Positions 1 through 8,039 of a stretch of 64,000 nt of DNA are shown in pieces; the first letter of the stretch is position 1; each line of letters begins with the position of its first letter. The notes under the pieces are model-generated. The model ran no database searches. It was not told the DNA's origin and worked only from the letters and a program-made list of their open reading frames with translations. Made by a program: the position numbers and the translations under genes. Source of the stretch: Scopulibacillus_A cellulosilyticus. Its GTDB lineage: Bacteria; Bacillota; Bacilli; Bacillales; Sporolactobacillaceae. The stretch covers positions 1 to 64,000 of the forward strand of contig NZ_JBHTCO010000005.1 in the NCBI RefSeq assembly GCF_042665295.1, read 5' to 3'.

Positions 1-131
1 GACCCTTTTAGGGTTGCCGGAAAAGTAGTGCGGTTGGCGAACCTTTCAGTGCCCTTTGAAGGGCTGGCCAGTAACAGAGGCTTTCAGCCGCAGAGCAAAC
101 CACCCGTTTTCACGGGTGGTTTTGATTCGAA
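1..131 (+). mobile_element. Probable right end of an IS200/IS605-type (TnpB) element, omega-RNA 3' part
   Basis: The first about 130 bases hold a chain of short hairpins (CCCTTTTAGGG at 3-13; GCCCTTTGAAGGGC at 51-64) and end in a strong stem CCACCCG/CGGGTGG at 100-119 followed by TTTTGATTC. From memory this layout resembles the 3' scaffold of omega-RNAs at the right end of TnpB-carrying IS200/IS605 elements, with the flanking DNA read as guide. Coding sequence resembling YpjA begins immediately afterwards, in mid-gene, which fits an insertion junction near 125-131. The transposase or TnpB gene would lie to the left, outside the window. No terminal inverted repeats are visible, as expected for this family. 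The family call is inference. Confidence 0.5.
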
Positions 132-497
132 GGGCTGGCAGCTATTACTTTGCTGAAATATGGTGTATGGGCAGTTGGTATGAATGCGGTGTCCGGTTTA
201 TTCGGTTACCCTTTAAATTTGGGGAATTATATGCTTATTTTCTCTCATGGCTGCATGGCAATTGAAGGACTTATATATGCGCCGTTTTATCGGATTAAAC
301 TATGGCATATTGTCATTGCAGCGATTTGGACTTTACATAATGATTTTATTGACTATGTATTTAATATGGCGCCATGGTACCCCTACCTTTCCTCGCATCA
401 TCAGGTTATCGGTTATTTAACATTTTGGTTAAGCTGGATTAGCATTGGCGTTATTTATTATTTGAATAAAAAGGTGAATAAACTGCCTCTAAATTAG
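129..497 (+). pseudogene. ypjA: ypjA, C-terminal remnant (DUF1405 membrane protein)
   Basis: The frame open from about 126 to 497 encodes a hydrophobic polytopic protein fragment of about 120 residues, starting LAAITLLKYGVWAV and ending in a lysine-rich cytoplasmic tail after a last membrane span. It matches the C-terminal part of YpjA (DUF1405), an integral membrane protein of unknown function of about 185-200 residues that precedes ypjB in Bacillus. The N-terminal third is missing: the frame is closed by TGA at 123-125, inside the putative insertion sequence end. A TTG at 150 could start a shortened product, but it has no convincing ribosome binding site and lies inside a membrane segment. 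Most likely the gene was split by the insertion and is non-functional, unless the left part survives upstream of the window. Confidence 0.7.
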
Positions 498-554
498 GTC
501 TACTCTTGTCCGCCTTCTCATATAATCGTTGTAAGAGGGGGGACAAGTACGAGT

Positions 555-1340
555 ATGAAAAATCGAATAATGCTGCTATTATGTCTCGCTTTAATCGTTT
601 TTCCGATTCATTCTTTTGCAAAAGAAAAGTCTTCTGATCAGGTATGGCATCAAATATCTGACTTATCCGATAGTATTTTTCAAAATGTAGATAATCACCA
701 GTATGAACTCGCCTTAAAAGATTTAAATCAATTTAAAAAAGACTGGTCAAAGTATTCAGAGACAGTGTTAGGAGTTAGTGAAGATAATGATGAAGTGATA
801 GAGACAACAATGAATAACCTTATTAATATTTTAGATAAAGAGGTTGCCGATAATGAGAAGCGGCAGAAAGCGGTTGAGTTTCGGTTGTCAATTGATGCTT
901 TAGAATCAAATCAAGATCCTTTATGGAAAGGGCTGAAAGGTCAGCTGTTAACGCCATTTGAAAAGATGGAAGAAGCGGTGAAACAAGGGAACGGCATCAC
1001 CTTTCAGTACGAATTAAACAAATTCTTGGATGTATATGAAATGATTTACCCAGCCATGCTCATTGATGTTAACCAGCATGAATTGACACTGGTTAATGAT
1101 GAGGTAAATACCGTTTCTAATAATCGGATAACGATGATGCAAAATAAAAACAAAGGAAACCAATTGAATAAAACTTATCAAGATTTAAATCAATTATTCT
1201 CTAATAAAATGAAAAAACCGATTCAACAGCAATTATTTTGGGCAGTTTTTATTATTGGCGGGTTAACTGTCATTACATTAATATACGTCTCTTGGAGAAA
1301 ATATAAAGGACAGGTTCGGAAAAGCAACAATTTGAATTAA
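555..1340 (+). CDS. ypjB: Sporulation protein YpjB
   Basis: A 261-residue protein with a cleavable-looking signal peptide (hydrophobic residues 5-22 ending in FAKEK), a helical, charged extracytoplasmic domain, and one C-terminal membrane span (about 226-246) followed by a basic tail. This architecture, its length and its place after ypjA identify YpjB, a sporulation-associated membrane protein of unknown biochemical role in Bacillus. The start ATG at 555 follows the purine-rich segment GAGGGGGGACAAG. It is separated from the next gene by about 240 bases that contain a dispersed repeat, whereas in B. subtilis ypjC follows directly, so this part of the cluster has been rearranged. Confidence 0.8.
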   Translation: MKNRIMLLLCLALIVFPIHSFAKEKSSDQVWHQISDLSDSIFQNVDNHQYELALKDLNQFKKDWSKYSETVLGVSEDNDEVIETTMNNLINILDKEVADNEKRQKAVEFRLSIDALESNQDPLWKGLKGQLLTPFEKMEEAVKQGNGITFQYELNKFLDVYEMIYPAMLIDVNQHELTLVNDEVNTVSNNRITMMQNKNKGNQLNKTYQDLNQLFSNKMKKPIQQQLFWAVFIIGGLTVITLIYVSWRKYKGQVRKSNNLN

Positions 1341-1349
1341 CCTTCTGTA

Positions 1350-1434
1350 ACGAGCGAAACATTCAAACTGCCATGAGTTGCGACGAGAAGCGGCGATACT
1401 TTATTGAATAATCGTCGGCGAAGGTGCAGGCACC
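1350..1434 (-). repeat. Dispersed ~85-nt repeat, copy 1
   Basis: Read on the minus strand this stretch starts GGTGCCTGCACC and contains GATTATTCA, then TTCTCGTCGCAACTC and GGCAGTTTGA, ending in TTTCGCTCG. The same ordered words recur at 62762-62826 (plus strand) and, less exactly, in two adjacent copies at 42135-42326. It has no coding potential and lies between ypjB and a yugP-type gene. Function is unknown; a small mobile or REP-like repeat is the simplest reading. Confidence 0.6.
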
Positions 1435-1485
1435 CCACACCCTTACAAAAACTTGGGGCTTACGAACAGTTATACTAATATAAAC

Positions 1486-1505
1486 TTTGACAACATTTTG
1501 TCAAA
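1486..1505. promoter_or_regulatory. Palindromic operator candidate upstream of the YugP-type protease
   Basis: TTTGACAA-CATT-TTGTCAAA is an exact 8-bp inverted repeat with a 4-bp spacer. It sits 13 bp upstream of a good promoter for the protease gene. A bound repressor or activator is plausible; the protein is not identifiable from the sequence. Confidence 0.4.
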
Positions 1506-1517
1506 CGCGCTTTTTTA

Positions 1518-1546
1518 TTGACTTCGAGAATGTTTTTGACTAAAAT
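1518..1546 (+). promoter_or_regulatory. SigmaA-type promoter of the YugP-type protease gene
   Basis: TTGACT at 1518-1523 and TAAAAT at 1541-1546 are separated by exactly 17 bp, close to the sigmaA consensus. The predicted start of transcription lies near 1553, leaving a leader of about 30 nt that contains the ribosome binding site AAGGTGGAGG. Confidence 0.6.
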
Positions 1547-1582
1547 TGACCTTAATAAGTTAAGGTGGAGGTTACCAAATAA

Positions 1583-2275
1583 ATGAGTATTGGAGCATAT
1601 ATCGTCTACTTTATCATCATCATGATTATCCCCATATGGGCACAGGCGAAAGTCCGGAACGCTTATTCAAAGTATTCGGAAGTCGCCAATTCTACAGGTA
1701 TGACGGGCGCTCAAGTTGCAAGACAAATTCTCGATCATAATGGTTTGTACAATATTGAAATTGAAGAGGTACCGGGCACATTAAGCGACCATTATGACCC
1801 TAGGGACAAGGTTGTCCGCTTATCCTCAGATATTTACCATGGCAATACAATAGCGGGAACAGCTGTTGCGGCCCATGAGGTCGGACATGCGATTCAAGAT
1901 GATAAGGATTATGCCCCATTAAGAATGAGGCATGCCTTAGTACCCGTCGCAAATATTGGTTCAAGCTTATCTTGGATATTTATCTTAGCAGGGATGATAC
2001 TTCATCTTGCTGGAGCCGCGCTAATTGGCGTTATCTTTTTCGGTTTAGCAGTTCTTTTTCAAATTGTCACTTTGCCGGTTGAATTTGATGCCTCAAGCCG
2101 TGCGTTGAAACAAATAACAGCATTAGGAATTGTACAATCTGATGAAAAGCGTCAAGCGCGTAAGGTATTAACAGCAGCTGCTTTAACATATGTAGCCGCA
2201 GCGCTTGTGGCAGTTCTGGAATTGCTGCGTTTCGTTCTAATGTATATCGGTTTGAATAATGATAATAACGATTAA
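1583..2275 (+). CDS. YugP-family zinc metallopeptidase (membrane)
   Basis: A 230-residue protein with a hydrophobic N-terminal segment (about 4-22), a HEVGH zinc-binding motif at residues 98-102 and two or three further membrane spans (about 120-155 and 195-222). This is the layout of the YugP family of neutral zinc metallopeptidases (Peptidase_Zn-dependent, DUF2226-like membrane proteases). HExxH predicts zinc coordination and the catalytic glutamate. The cellular substrate is unknown. It has its own promoter and a terminator shared with ypjC, so it is a single-gene unit inserted in the ypjB-ypjC interval relative to B. subtilis. The start ATG follows AAGGTGGAGG with a slightly long spacer. 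Confidence 0.85.
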   Translation: MSIGAYIVYFIIIMIIPIWAQAKVRNAYSKYSEVANSTGMTGAQVARQILDHNGLYNIEIEEVPGTLSDHYDPRDKVVRLSSDIYHGNTIAGTAVAAHEVGHAIQDDKDYAPLRMRHALVPVANIGSSLSWIFILAGMILHLAGAALIGVIFFGLAVLFQIVTLPVEFDASSRALKQITALGIVQSDEKRQARKVLTAAALTYVAAALVAVLELLRFVLMYIGLNNDNND

Positions 2276-2300
2276 GCACTCATCACCAGGTGAGTGCTTT
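2274..2300. terminator. Bidirectional terminator between the convergent yugP-type gene and ypjC
   Basis: AAGCACTCA (2274-2282) pairs with TGAGTGCTT (2291-2299), followed by T residues on the plus strand and overlapping the 3' ends of the two convergent genes. Confidence 0.65.
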
Positions 2301-3171
2301 ATTCATGTAATGGATTTTTATTTTCATCAAGTGTAAATCCCTCTCCAAGAACTTCGTGTACATCATTAACAGCTACAAAAGCATGGGGATCTACAGAGCT
2401 AATAACGTTTTTCAGCCGAAATACTTCATTTTGAGCGACAACGCAGTAAAGGACATTGACCTCATTGCCTGTGTATCCGCCCTTTGCGGGAATAATTGTT
2501 GTACTGCGATCCAGCGTTTTAATAATTTTATCAGCGACAGCCTCATTATCTTTTGAAATGATCATAGCTGCTTTTGCAGCGTAGGCGCCTTTTTGAATAA
2601 AGTCAATCACTCTGGCGCCGACAAATACGGCAACAAGCGTATACATGGCTTGCCGGTAATCAAGATAAATAAGCGAAGAAATAATAACAATGGCATCAAT
2701 CGCAAACATAATTTGACCAATGCTCCACCCGAAGGAGTTATGTCCCAGCCGCGCGATAATGTCTGAACCGCCTGTCGTTCCGCCGTACTTAAAAATAATA
2801 CCCAAACCGACGCCGACGAAGACACCTGCAAATAATGCAGCGAGGGTCATATCATTTTTTAAAGTAAAAGAAAAGATATGAACGTGTTGAAATATCCATA
2901 AAAAGACGGATAATGCACCTGTTCCAATTAACGTGTAAGCAAAGCTGTTTCTTCCTAATGTACGCCATCCCAAGATAAACAAAGGGACATTCAATACGAT
3001 GTTACTTATTGCCGGGTCGATATTAAATAAATTATACAGAATCAATGTAATCCCTGTGATTCCGCCTTCCGCCAATTTATTTGTCATGTTAAAATTTACG
3101 AGTCCAAATGCATAAATAGCGGCACCAATTAAGATAAAAAAGATATTTTTCGGCTTTAAAGACAATTTCAA
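2299..3171 (-). CDS. ypjC: YitT/YpjC-family membrane protein
   Basis: About 290 residues with five or six membrane spans in the N-terminal two thirds and a soluble C-terminal DUF2179 domain (about 215-290). This is the YitT family layout and the gene sits at the ypjC position. An in-frame GTG exists at 3207, but the ribosome binding site AAAGGGGGC lies directly in front of the TTG at 3171, eight bases away, so the shorter start is preferred; the resulting protein matches the usual family length of about 290. The function of the family is not established; transport has been suggested. It is transcribed toward the upstream gene and shares a terminator with it. Confidence 0.8.
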   Translation of the reverse strand: MKLSLKPKNIFFILIGAAIYAFGLVNFNMTNKLAEGGITGITLILYNLFNIDPAISNIVLNVPLFILGWRTLGRNSFAYTLIGTGALSVFLWIFQHVHIFSFTLKNDMTLAALFAGVFVGVGLGIIFKYGGTTGGSDIIARLGHNSFGWSIGQIMFAIDAIVIISSLIYLDYRQAMYTLVAVFVGARVIDFIQKGAYAAKAAMIISKDNEAVADKIIKTLDRSTTIIPAKGGYTGNEVNVLYCVVAQNEVFRLKNVISSVDPHAFVAVNDVHEVLGEGFTLDENKNPLHE

Positions 3172-3419
3172 AAACAACGCCCCCTTTATTTCCGACGCAA
3201 TTTTCACAACTCAATAATTATAAATGATAGCCTGTTTGCATTCAATTGTTTAAAGTAAAGTATATAGTGAAACTTCCACCGGTCAGGACTATTTCATTCA
3301 CTCCGATGATTAGGTTAAGCTGCTGCTTAAAGAAGCTGTTTTGTAAACCGGAATAAATAATTTGTCAAACACCCCCCATTTTCGCTAAGATAACTACAGA
3401 CGACTAATGGGGTGATGTC

Positions 3420-3758
3420 ATGAGTGAAAAAACTATGAAAGATATGCAAAAAGAAGTACATGCTTATATTAGCCAATTTAAAGAAGGATATTTTTCACCG
3501 CTAGCGCTAACTGCCAGATTGACCGAAGAACTGGGCGAGTTAGCCCGAGAAGTTAATCATTATTATGGCGAGAAGCCAAAGAAAAAAACTGAAGAAGTCA
3601 AAACAATTAATGAAGAACTGGCTGACTTGTTATTTGTAATCATTTGTCTTGCTAATTCTTTAAACATTAATATTGAGGAAGCCTTTGATGCGGTCATGCA
3701 TAAATTTAAAACACGTGATAAGGACCGTTGGACAAGGATTGAGAGGGAGGAAAATTAA
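3420..3758 (+). CDS. ypjD: MazG-like nucleotide pyrophosphohydrolase YpjD
   Basis: A 112-residue all-alpha protein with the MazG motif pattern: EELGELAREV (metal-binding EExxE type, about 37-46) and EELADLLFVI (EExxD, about 66-75). Such enzymes hydrolyse non-canonical NTPs to NMP and pyrophosphate. The gene starts the conserved dapB-mgsA-bshB1-bshA-cca-birA run and ends two bases before dapB, so it is co-transcribed with it. The start ATG at 3420 follows GGGGTGATGTC. Its substrate in Bacillales is uncertain. Confidence 0.88.
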   Translation: MSEKTMKDMQKEVHAYISQFKEGYFSPLALTARLTEELGELAREVNHYYGEKPKKKTEEVKTINEELADLLFVIICLANSLNINIEEAFDAVMHKFKTRDKDRWTRIEREEN

Positions 3759-3760
3759 TA

Positions 3761-4567
3761 ATGGAAAATAATAAGATCCGGATTGTGGTAGCCGGTCCAA
3801 GAGGGAAAATGGGCAGCGAAACAATACATATGATTTCCGAGACGCCGCATTTTGAGCTTGCAGCAGCGGTTGACAATAAAAATGATGGTATGTCTGTCCG
3901 GGATTTAGAAGGATTACCTGACATAGACGCTCCTATTTATACTGATATAGAAGCTTGCTTTTCAAATATCAAAGCTGATGTATTAATAGATTTAACGCAC
4001 CCTGATGCAGGGAAGGCGCATTTTCAAGCCGCTGTTGATTATGGGGTAAGACCTGTAATCGGAACGTCTGGATTTACAAATGATGATGTTGCCCGATTTG
4101 AACAAAAATTGTCTGATAAGAACCTTGGCGGTATTATTGCGCCAAACTTTGCAATAGGTGCAGTCTTAGTTATGAAATTCAGCCAAATGGCTTCAAAGTA
4201 TTTCCCGGATGTTGAAATCATTGAATTACATCATGACCAAAAGCGGGATGCGCCTTCGGGAACTGCCGTTAAAACGGCTGAAATGATTCAAAAAGTAAGA
4301 GAATCTAAAAAGCAAGGACACCCTGATGAAAAGGAAACAATAAAAGGTGCGCGCGGCGCGGAAACAGACGGCATGCATATTCACAGTGTAAGACTTCCCG
4401 GACTTGTTGCTCATCAAGAGGTTCTTTTCGGCGGAGAAGGAGAAATGTTGACTTTGCGTCATGATTCATTTAATCGGAAATCTTTTATGACGGGAGTCCG
4501 TTTCGCTGTTGAGACTGTCATGTCATTAGACACGCTTGTCTACGGTTTAGAAAATATTTTGGATTAG
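3761..4567 (+). CDS. dapB: 4-hydroxy-tetrahydrodipicolinate reductase
   Basis: 268 residues, the standard DapB length. The N-terminal nucleotide-binding fold carries VAGPRGKMGSE (about 10-20), and the substrate region carries ELHHDQKRDAPSGTA (about 155-169), which holds the catalytic histidine pair and lysine. It reduces 4-hydroxy-tetrahydrodipicolinate with NAD(P)H in the diaminopimelate/lysine pathway, which also feeds peptidoglycan and spore dipicolinate synthesis. It follows ypjD by two bases and precedes mgsA by ten, as in B. subtilis. Confidence 0.95.
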   Translation: MENNKIRIVVAGPRGKMGSETIHMISETPHFELAAAVDNKNDGMSVRDLEGLPDIDAPIYTDIEACFSNIKADVLIDLTHPDAGKAHFQAAVDYGVRPVIGTSGFTNDDVARFEQKLSDKNLGGIIAPNFAIGAVLVMKFSQMASKYFPDVEIIELHHDQKRDAPSGTAVKTAEMIQKVRESKKQGHPDEKETIKGARGAETDGMHIHSVRLPGLVAHQEVLFGGEGEMLTLRHDSFNRKSFMTGVRFAVETVMSLDTLVYGLENILD

Positions 4568-4577
4568 AGGGATTTAA

Positions 4578-4988
4578 ATGAAAATCGCACTCATCGCCCA
4601 TGATAAGAAAAAGAAGGATATTGTTCAGTTTACGACCGCATATAAACCGATTTTAGAAAAACATGAACTTTTTGCAACAGGTACAACCGGAAAGAAGATT
4701 ATGGAAGCAACCGGTTTAAATGTTCACCGTTTTCAATCAGGACCATACGGAGGCGATCAGCAAATAGGTGCTTTAATCGCAAATAATGAAATGGATATGG
4801 TTATCTTTTTCCGGGATCCGTTAACAGCTCAGCCTCACGAACCTGATATCAGTGCGCTTATTCGCCTCAGCGATGTGTATGAAATTCCGCTTGCGACGAA
4901 CATGGCCACAGGGGAATTATTAATGCACGCATTAGACCGGGGAGAATTAAATTGGCGCCAGTTTGTTCACGGGAAAAAGGATGATTAA
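4578..4988 (+). CDS. mgsA: Methylglyoxal synthase
   Basis: 136 residues with the family motifs ATGTTGKKIMEATG (phosphate-binding loop, about 34-47), GPYGGDQQIGALI (about 55-67, with the active-site aspartate in GGDQ) and FFRDPLTAQPHEPDI. The enzyme converts dihydroxyacetone phosphate to methylglyoxal and phosphate, bypassing lower glycolysis. It sits between dapB and bshB1; bacillithiol made by the next genes is the main thiol for methylglyoxal detoxification in Bacillus, so the association makes biochemical sense. Confidence 0.95.
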   Translation: MKIALIAHDKKKKDIVQFTTAYKPILEKHELFATGTTGKKIMEATGLNVHRFQSGPYGGDQQIGALIANNEMDMVIFFRDPLTAQPHEPDISALIRLSDVYEIPLATNMATGELLMHALDRGELNWRQFVHGKKDD

Positions 4989-4989
4989 T

Positions 4990-5691
4990 GTGGAACAGGT
5001 AAAACTTGATATATTGGCGTTTGGCGCCCATCCTGATGATGTTGAAATCGGGATGGGTGGTACAATTGCCCGCCATACATCCAAAGGATTTAAGGTGGGC
5101 ATCTGTGATCTGACAAAGGCGGAGCTTTCTTCTAACGGCAATGTTATTCTTCGTCAACAGGAAGCCTCAAATGCTTCGGATACATTGAGGCTAAGCATAA
5201 GAGAAAATTTAGGGTTTCCTGATAGAGGGTTGACATTAGATGATAAAAAAATAGCAAAAATTGTCGATATTATTCGTTTATATGAACCCCGAATTGTGTT
5301 TGCACCATTTTTTGAAGACCGCCATCCGGATCACGGACATTGCGGGCGCTTAGTGGAAGAGGCCGTATTTTCTGCAGGAATTAAAAAATACCAAGGGACT
5401 CAAGAGTTGCCAAGTCATAAAGTTCAAGATCTTTACTTTTATTATATCAATGGTTTTCATAAAGCGGATTTTGTTATCGATGTCAGCGATGTTCATCATG
5501 TGAAAATGGAAGCTCTGAAAGCTTACCGAAGTCAATTTATGCTATCGAAAGACGGAGTGGAGACACCGCTGACAAACGGATATCTTGAGACAGTAGAAAG
5601 TCGTGATCGTTTATACGGTAAGGAAACGGGAACACTTTTTGCTGAAGCATTTAAATCAAAAAAACCGATAAAACGCACGTCTTTATTTTAG
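4990..5691 (+). CDS. bshB1: Bacillithiol biosynthesis deacetylase BshB1
   Basis: A PIG-L/LmbE-type zinc deacetylase of about 233 residues. GAHPDDVEIGMGGT near the N-terminus carries the metal-binding HPDD motif, and a second histidine motif, DRHPDHGHC, lies near residue 115. It removes the acetyl group from GlcNAc-malate made by BshA, giving GlcN-malate for cysteine addition. The start is uncertain: GTG at 4990 has AAAAAGG at a suitable distance, whereas the ATG at 4981 almost touches it. The gene is translationally coupled to mgsA and sits directly before bshA. Confidence 0.93.
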   Translation: MEQVKLDILAFGAHPDDVEIGMGGTIARHTSKGFKVGICDLTKAELSSNGNVILRQQEASNASDTLRLSIRENLGFPDRGLTLDDKKIAKIVDIIRLYEPRIVFAPFFEDRHPDHGHCGRLVEEAVFSAGIKKYQGTQELPSHKVQDLYFYYINGFHKADFVIDVSDVHHVKMEALKAYRSQFMLSKDGVETPLTNGYLETVESRDRLYGKETGTLFAEAFKSKKPIKRTSLF

Positions 5692-5701
5692 GAGAATCAA
5701 C

Positions 5702-6829
5702 ATGAAATTAAAAATTGGCATCACATGTTACCCTACAGTCGGCGGATCAGGTGTTGTTGCTGCAGAATTAGGTAAAATGCTGGCAAAAAAAGGCCATGAA
5801 GTGCATTTTATCACATCCAGCATTCCTTTTCGTCTGGAGAAGACGTCACGCAACATTTTTTTTCATGAAGTTGAAGTCAATCAGTACGCGGTTTTTCGTT
5901 ACCCGCCATATGATTTAACTTTAGCGAGTAAAATGGCGTGCGTAGCAGTTAGGGAAAAGCTTGATCTCTTACACGTTCATTATGCTGTACCACATGCTGT
6001 TTGCGCTTTTTTGGCAAAGCAGATGGTCGGCGATCATCTAAAAATAGTAACAACACTTCATGGCACTGATATTACTGTTTTAGGTTATGATCCAGCTTTA
6101 AGCAACATGATCCGCTTTGGGATTGAACAATCGGATATGGTGACGGCCGTATCAAAGGATTTAGTCAGGCAAACCCATGACTTACTTAAAACAAATAAAG
6201 AAATTGTCCCTGTTTATAATTTTGTTGATGAAGATATTTATTACAAACAAGATACAGGAAATTTAAAAGAAGAATTAAATATTCAACCTGACGAAAAGGT
6301 TATTATTCATATTTCAAATTTTAGAGGTGTTAAACGCGTTCCCGATGTCATTAAAGTTTTTTCGAAAATTCAAGAGCAAATGGCAGCTAAGCTTTTACTG
6401 ATAGGGGAAGGCCCTGAATTTCCGGTTGTCATGGAGCTTGTTCAATCATTAGGGATTGAAAGCAAGGTGATGTTTCTTGGCAAACAGGACAATGTTGCAG
6501 ATCTGTTGTCTATTAGTGATCTTGTATTGCTTTTATCATCAAAAGAAAGCTTTGGACTTATATTGCTTGAAGCTGCATCCTGCGGAGTGCCGGCGATAGG
6601 CACGCGTGCAGGCGGTATCCCCGAAGTCATTGTTGACGGAGAAACCGGTTATTTATCAGATGTTGGGGATATTGATGATATAGCGGCTAAGGCAATCAAG
6701 ATACTGCAATATCCGGATTTACATAACAGATTGTCGGAGAATGCGGTGAATAGAGCACGGACAATTTTTCATTCTCAGCACATTTTAGAGCAATATGAAG
6801 CTATTTACAGGAAAGTACTGGATATTTAA
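5702..6829 (+). CDS. bshA: N-acetyl-alpha-D-glucosaminyl L-malate synthase BshA
   Basis: A 375-residue GT-B fold (GT4) glycosyltransferase. The N-terminal glycine-rich loop PTVGGSGVVAAELG lies at about 11-24 and the C-terminal donor-binding region ESFGLILLEAASCGVPAIGT near residue 281. It joins UDP-GlcNAc and L-malate in the first step of bacillithiol synthesis. It follows bshB1 by ten bases with the ribosome binding site TAGGAG. The gene order bshB1-bshA-cca-birA is conserved in Bacillales, so the assignment rests on both sequence and synteny. Confidence 0.95.
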   Translation: MKLKIGITCYPTVGGSGVVAAELGKMLAKKGHEVHFITSSIPFRLEKTSRNIFFHEVEVNQYAVFRYPPYDLTLASKMACVAVREKLDLLHVHYAVPHAVCAFLAKQMVGDHLKIVTTLHGTDITVLGYDPALSNMIRFGIEQSDMVTAVSKDLVRQTHDLLKTNKEIVPVYNFVDEDIYYKQDTGNLKEELNIQPDEKVIIHISNFRGVKRVPDVIKVFSKIQEQMAAKLLLIGEGPEFPVVMELVQSLGIESKVMFLGKQDNVADLLSISDLVLLLSSKESFGLILLEAASCGVPAIGTRAGGIPEVIVDGETGYLSDVGDIDDIAAKAIKILQYPDLHNRLSENAVNRARTIFHSQHILEQYEAIYRKVLDI

Positions 6830-6845
6830 TTGGATGTGAACAAGC

Positions 6846-8039
6846 ATGTTTAATCAGGCGCCTTTTAAGATAGCATTTAAGGTTATGGATAAACTTCATC
6901 AAAATGGTTTTGAAGCTTATATTGTGGGCGGTGCAGTCAGGGATTATTTACTGCAACGTCCTGTTCATGATGTTGATATTACAACTTCGGCAAGACCTGA
7001 TCAGGTTCAAGCGCTGTTTCCAAAAACGATACCAGTTGGCATTGAACATGGAACAGTTATCGTCCGCGAAGAGAATACTAACTTTGAAGTAACTACTTTC
7101 CGTTCAGAATCAGGTTATTCTGACTATAGGCATCCGGAACAAGTTCATTTTGAAACAAGCATTACCGAAGATTTAAAACGGCGTGATTTTACAATGAATG
7201 CGATAGCACTGTCCATTGACGAAGAAATAATTGATCCATACAATGGGCAAATAGATTTAAAAGAAAATCGTCTAATGACCGTTGGGGATCCTAAAATACG
7301 ATTTAAAGAGGATCCATTACGAATGTTAAGAGGCCTGAGGTTTATCAGTCAGTTAGGATTAGAAATGCCCAAGGAACTTGAAAATACATGTCAATCGCTT
7401 GGACACCTTTTAAAAAATATATCGATTGAAAGAATTTATCAGGAATTTACCAAACTGCTAAGCGGAGAAGACTTACAAAAAGCATTTCATATTTTGCTTA
7501 GCAGCCATATTTATGAATACCTGCCTTATTTGGAAAATAAATCAATTGAATGTCAACAGTTTAGTCATCTCCCTTTAAAATTGCTTAATTGTGATGAGGA
7601 GCGATGGTGCACGCTTATTATTCAATTGAAGGTGAAAGATATTACAGCTTTTTGCAATGCTTGGAAAATGTCAAAAAGGAAAAAAAACTGGCTGATAAGG
7701 CATACTGGAATTTATGAACGGCAGAAGAATCTTAAGTGGACGAAAGAAAGCCTGTATTTGTCAGGACTTTCTGCTGCTTTATCTGTTGAAAGACTCAAAA
7801 AGGTTTTTCAAAAAAGTTCAGAACAAACCGATGACGATATTAAAGCGTTGTGGAAAAGTTGTCCTATTCATAACCGTAAAGATTTACATGTTAACGGAAA
7901 TGATTTATCCACTTGGCTTAATAGAAAACCAGGGCCTTGGATTGACAAATTACTAACGGAAATAGAGAAGGAAGTTCTATATGAAAGACTGCTGAATGAT
8001 CACGAGGAAATTAGAAATTGGGTGATGTCTTTTGTCTAA
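6846..8039 (+). CDS. cca: CCA tRNA nucleotidyltransferase
   Basis: 397 residues, the size of class II bacterial CCA-adding enzymes. The N-terminal head domain carries YIVGGAVRDYLLQRP (about 21-35) and the catalytic DVDIT motif (about 38-42). RRDFTMNAIA (about 109-118) and the substrate-recognising EDPLRMLRG follow. It adds or repairs the 3'-CCA end of tRNAs. It lies 16 bases after bshA and its 3' end overlaps birA by eight bases, so translation is probably coupled. Confidence 0.95.
   Translation: MFNQAPFKIAFKVMDKLHQNGFEAYIVGGAVRDYLLQRPVHDVDITTSARPDQVQALFPKTIPVGIEHGTVIVREENTNFEVTTFRSESGYSDYRHPEQVHFETSITEDLKRRDFTMNAIALSIDEEIIDPYNGQIDLKENRLMTVGDPKIRFKEDPLRMLRGLRFISQLGLEMPKELENTCQSLGHLLKNISIERIYQEFTKLLSGEDLQKAFHILLSSHIYEYLPYLENKSIECQQFSHLPLKLLNCDEERWCTLIIQLKVKDITAFCNAWKMSKRKKNWLIRHTGIYERQKNLKWTKESLYLSGLSAALSVERLKKVFQKSSEQTDDDIKALWKSCPIHNRKDLHVNGNDLSTWLNRKPGPWIDKLLTEIEKEVLYERLLNDHEEIRNWVMSFV

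Noticed and set aside
56..265. 69-residue open frame crossing the IS end into ypjA
   Set aside because: It runs across the insertion junction in a frame different from the ypjA remnant and has no family similarity.
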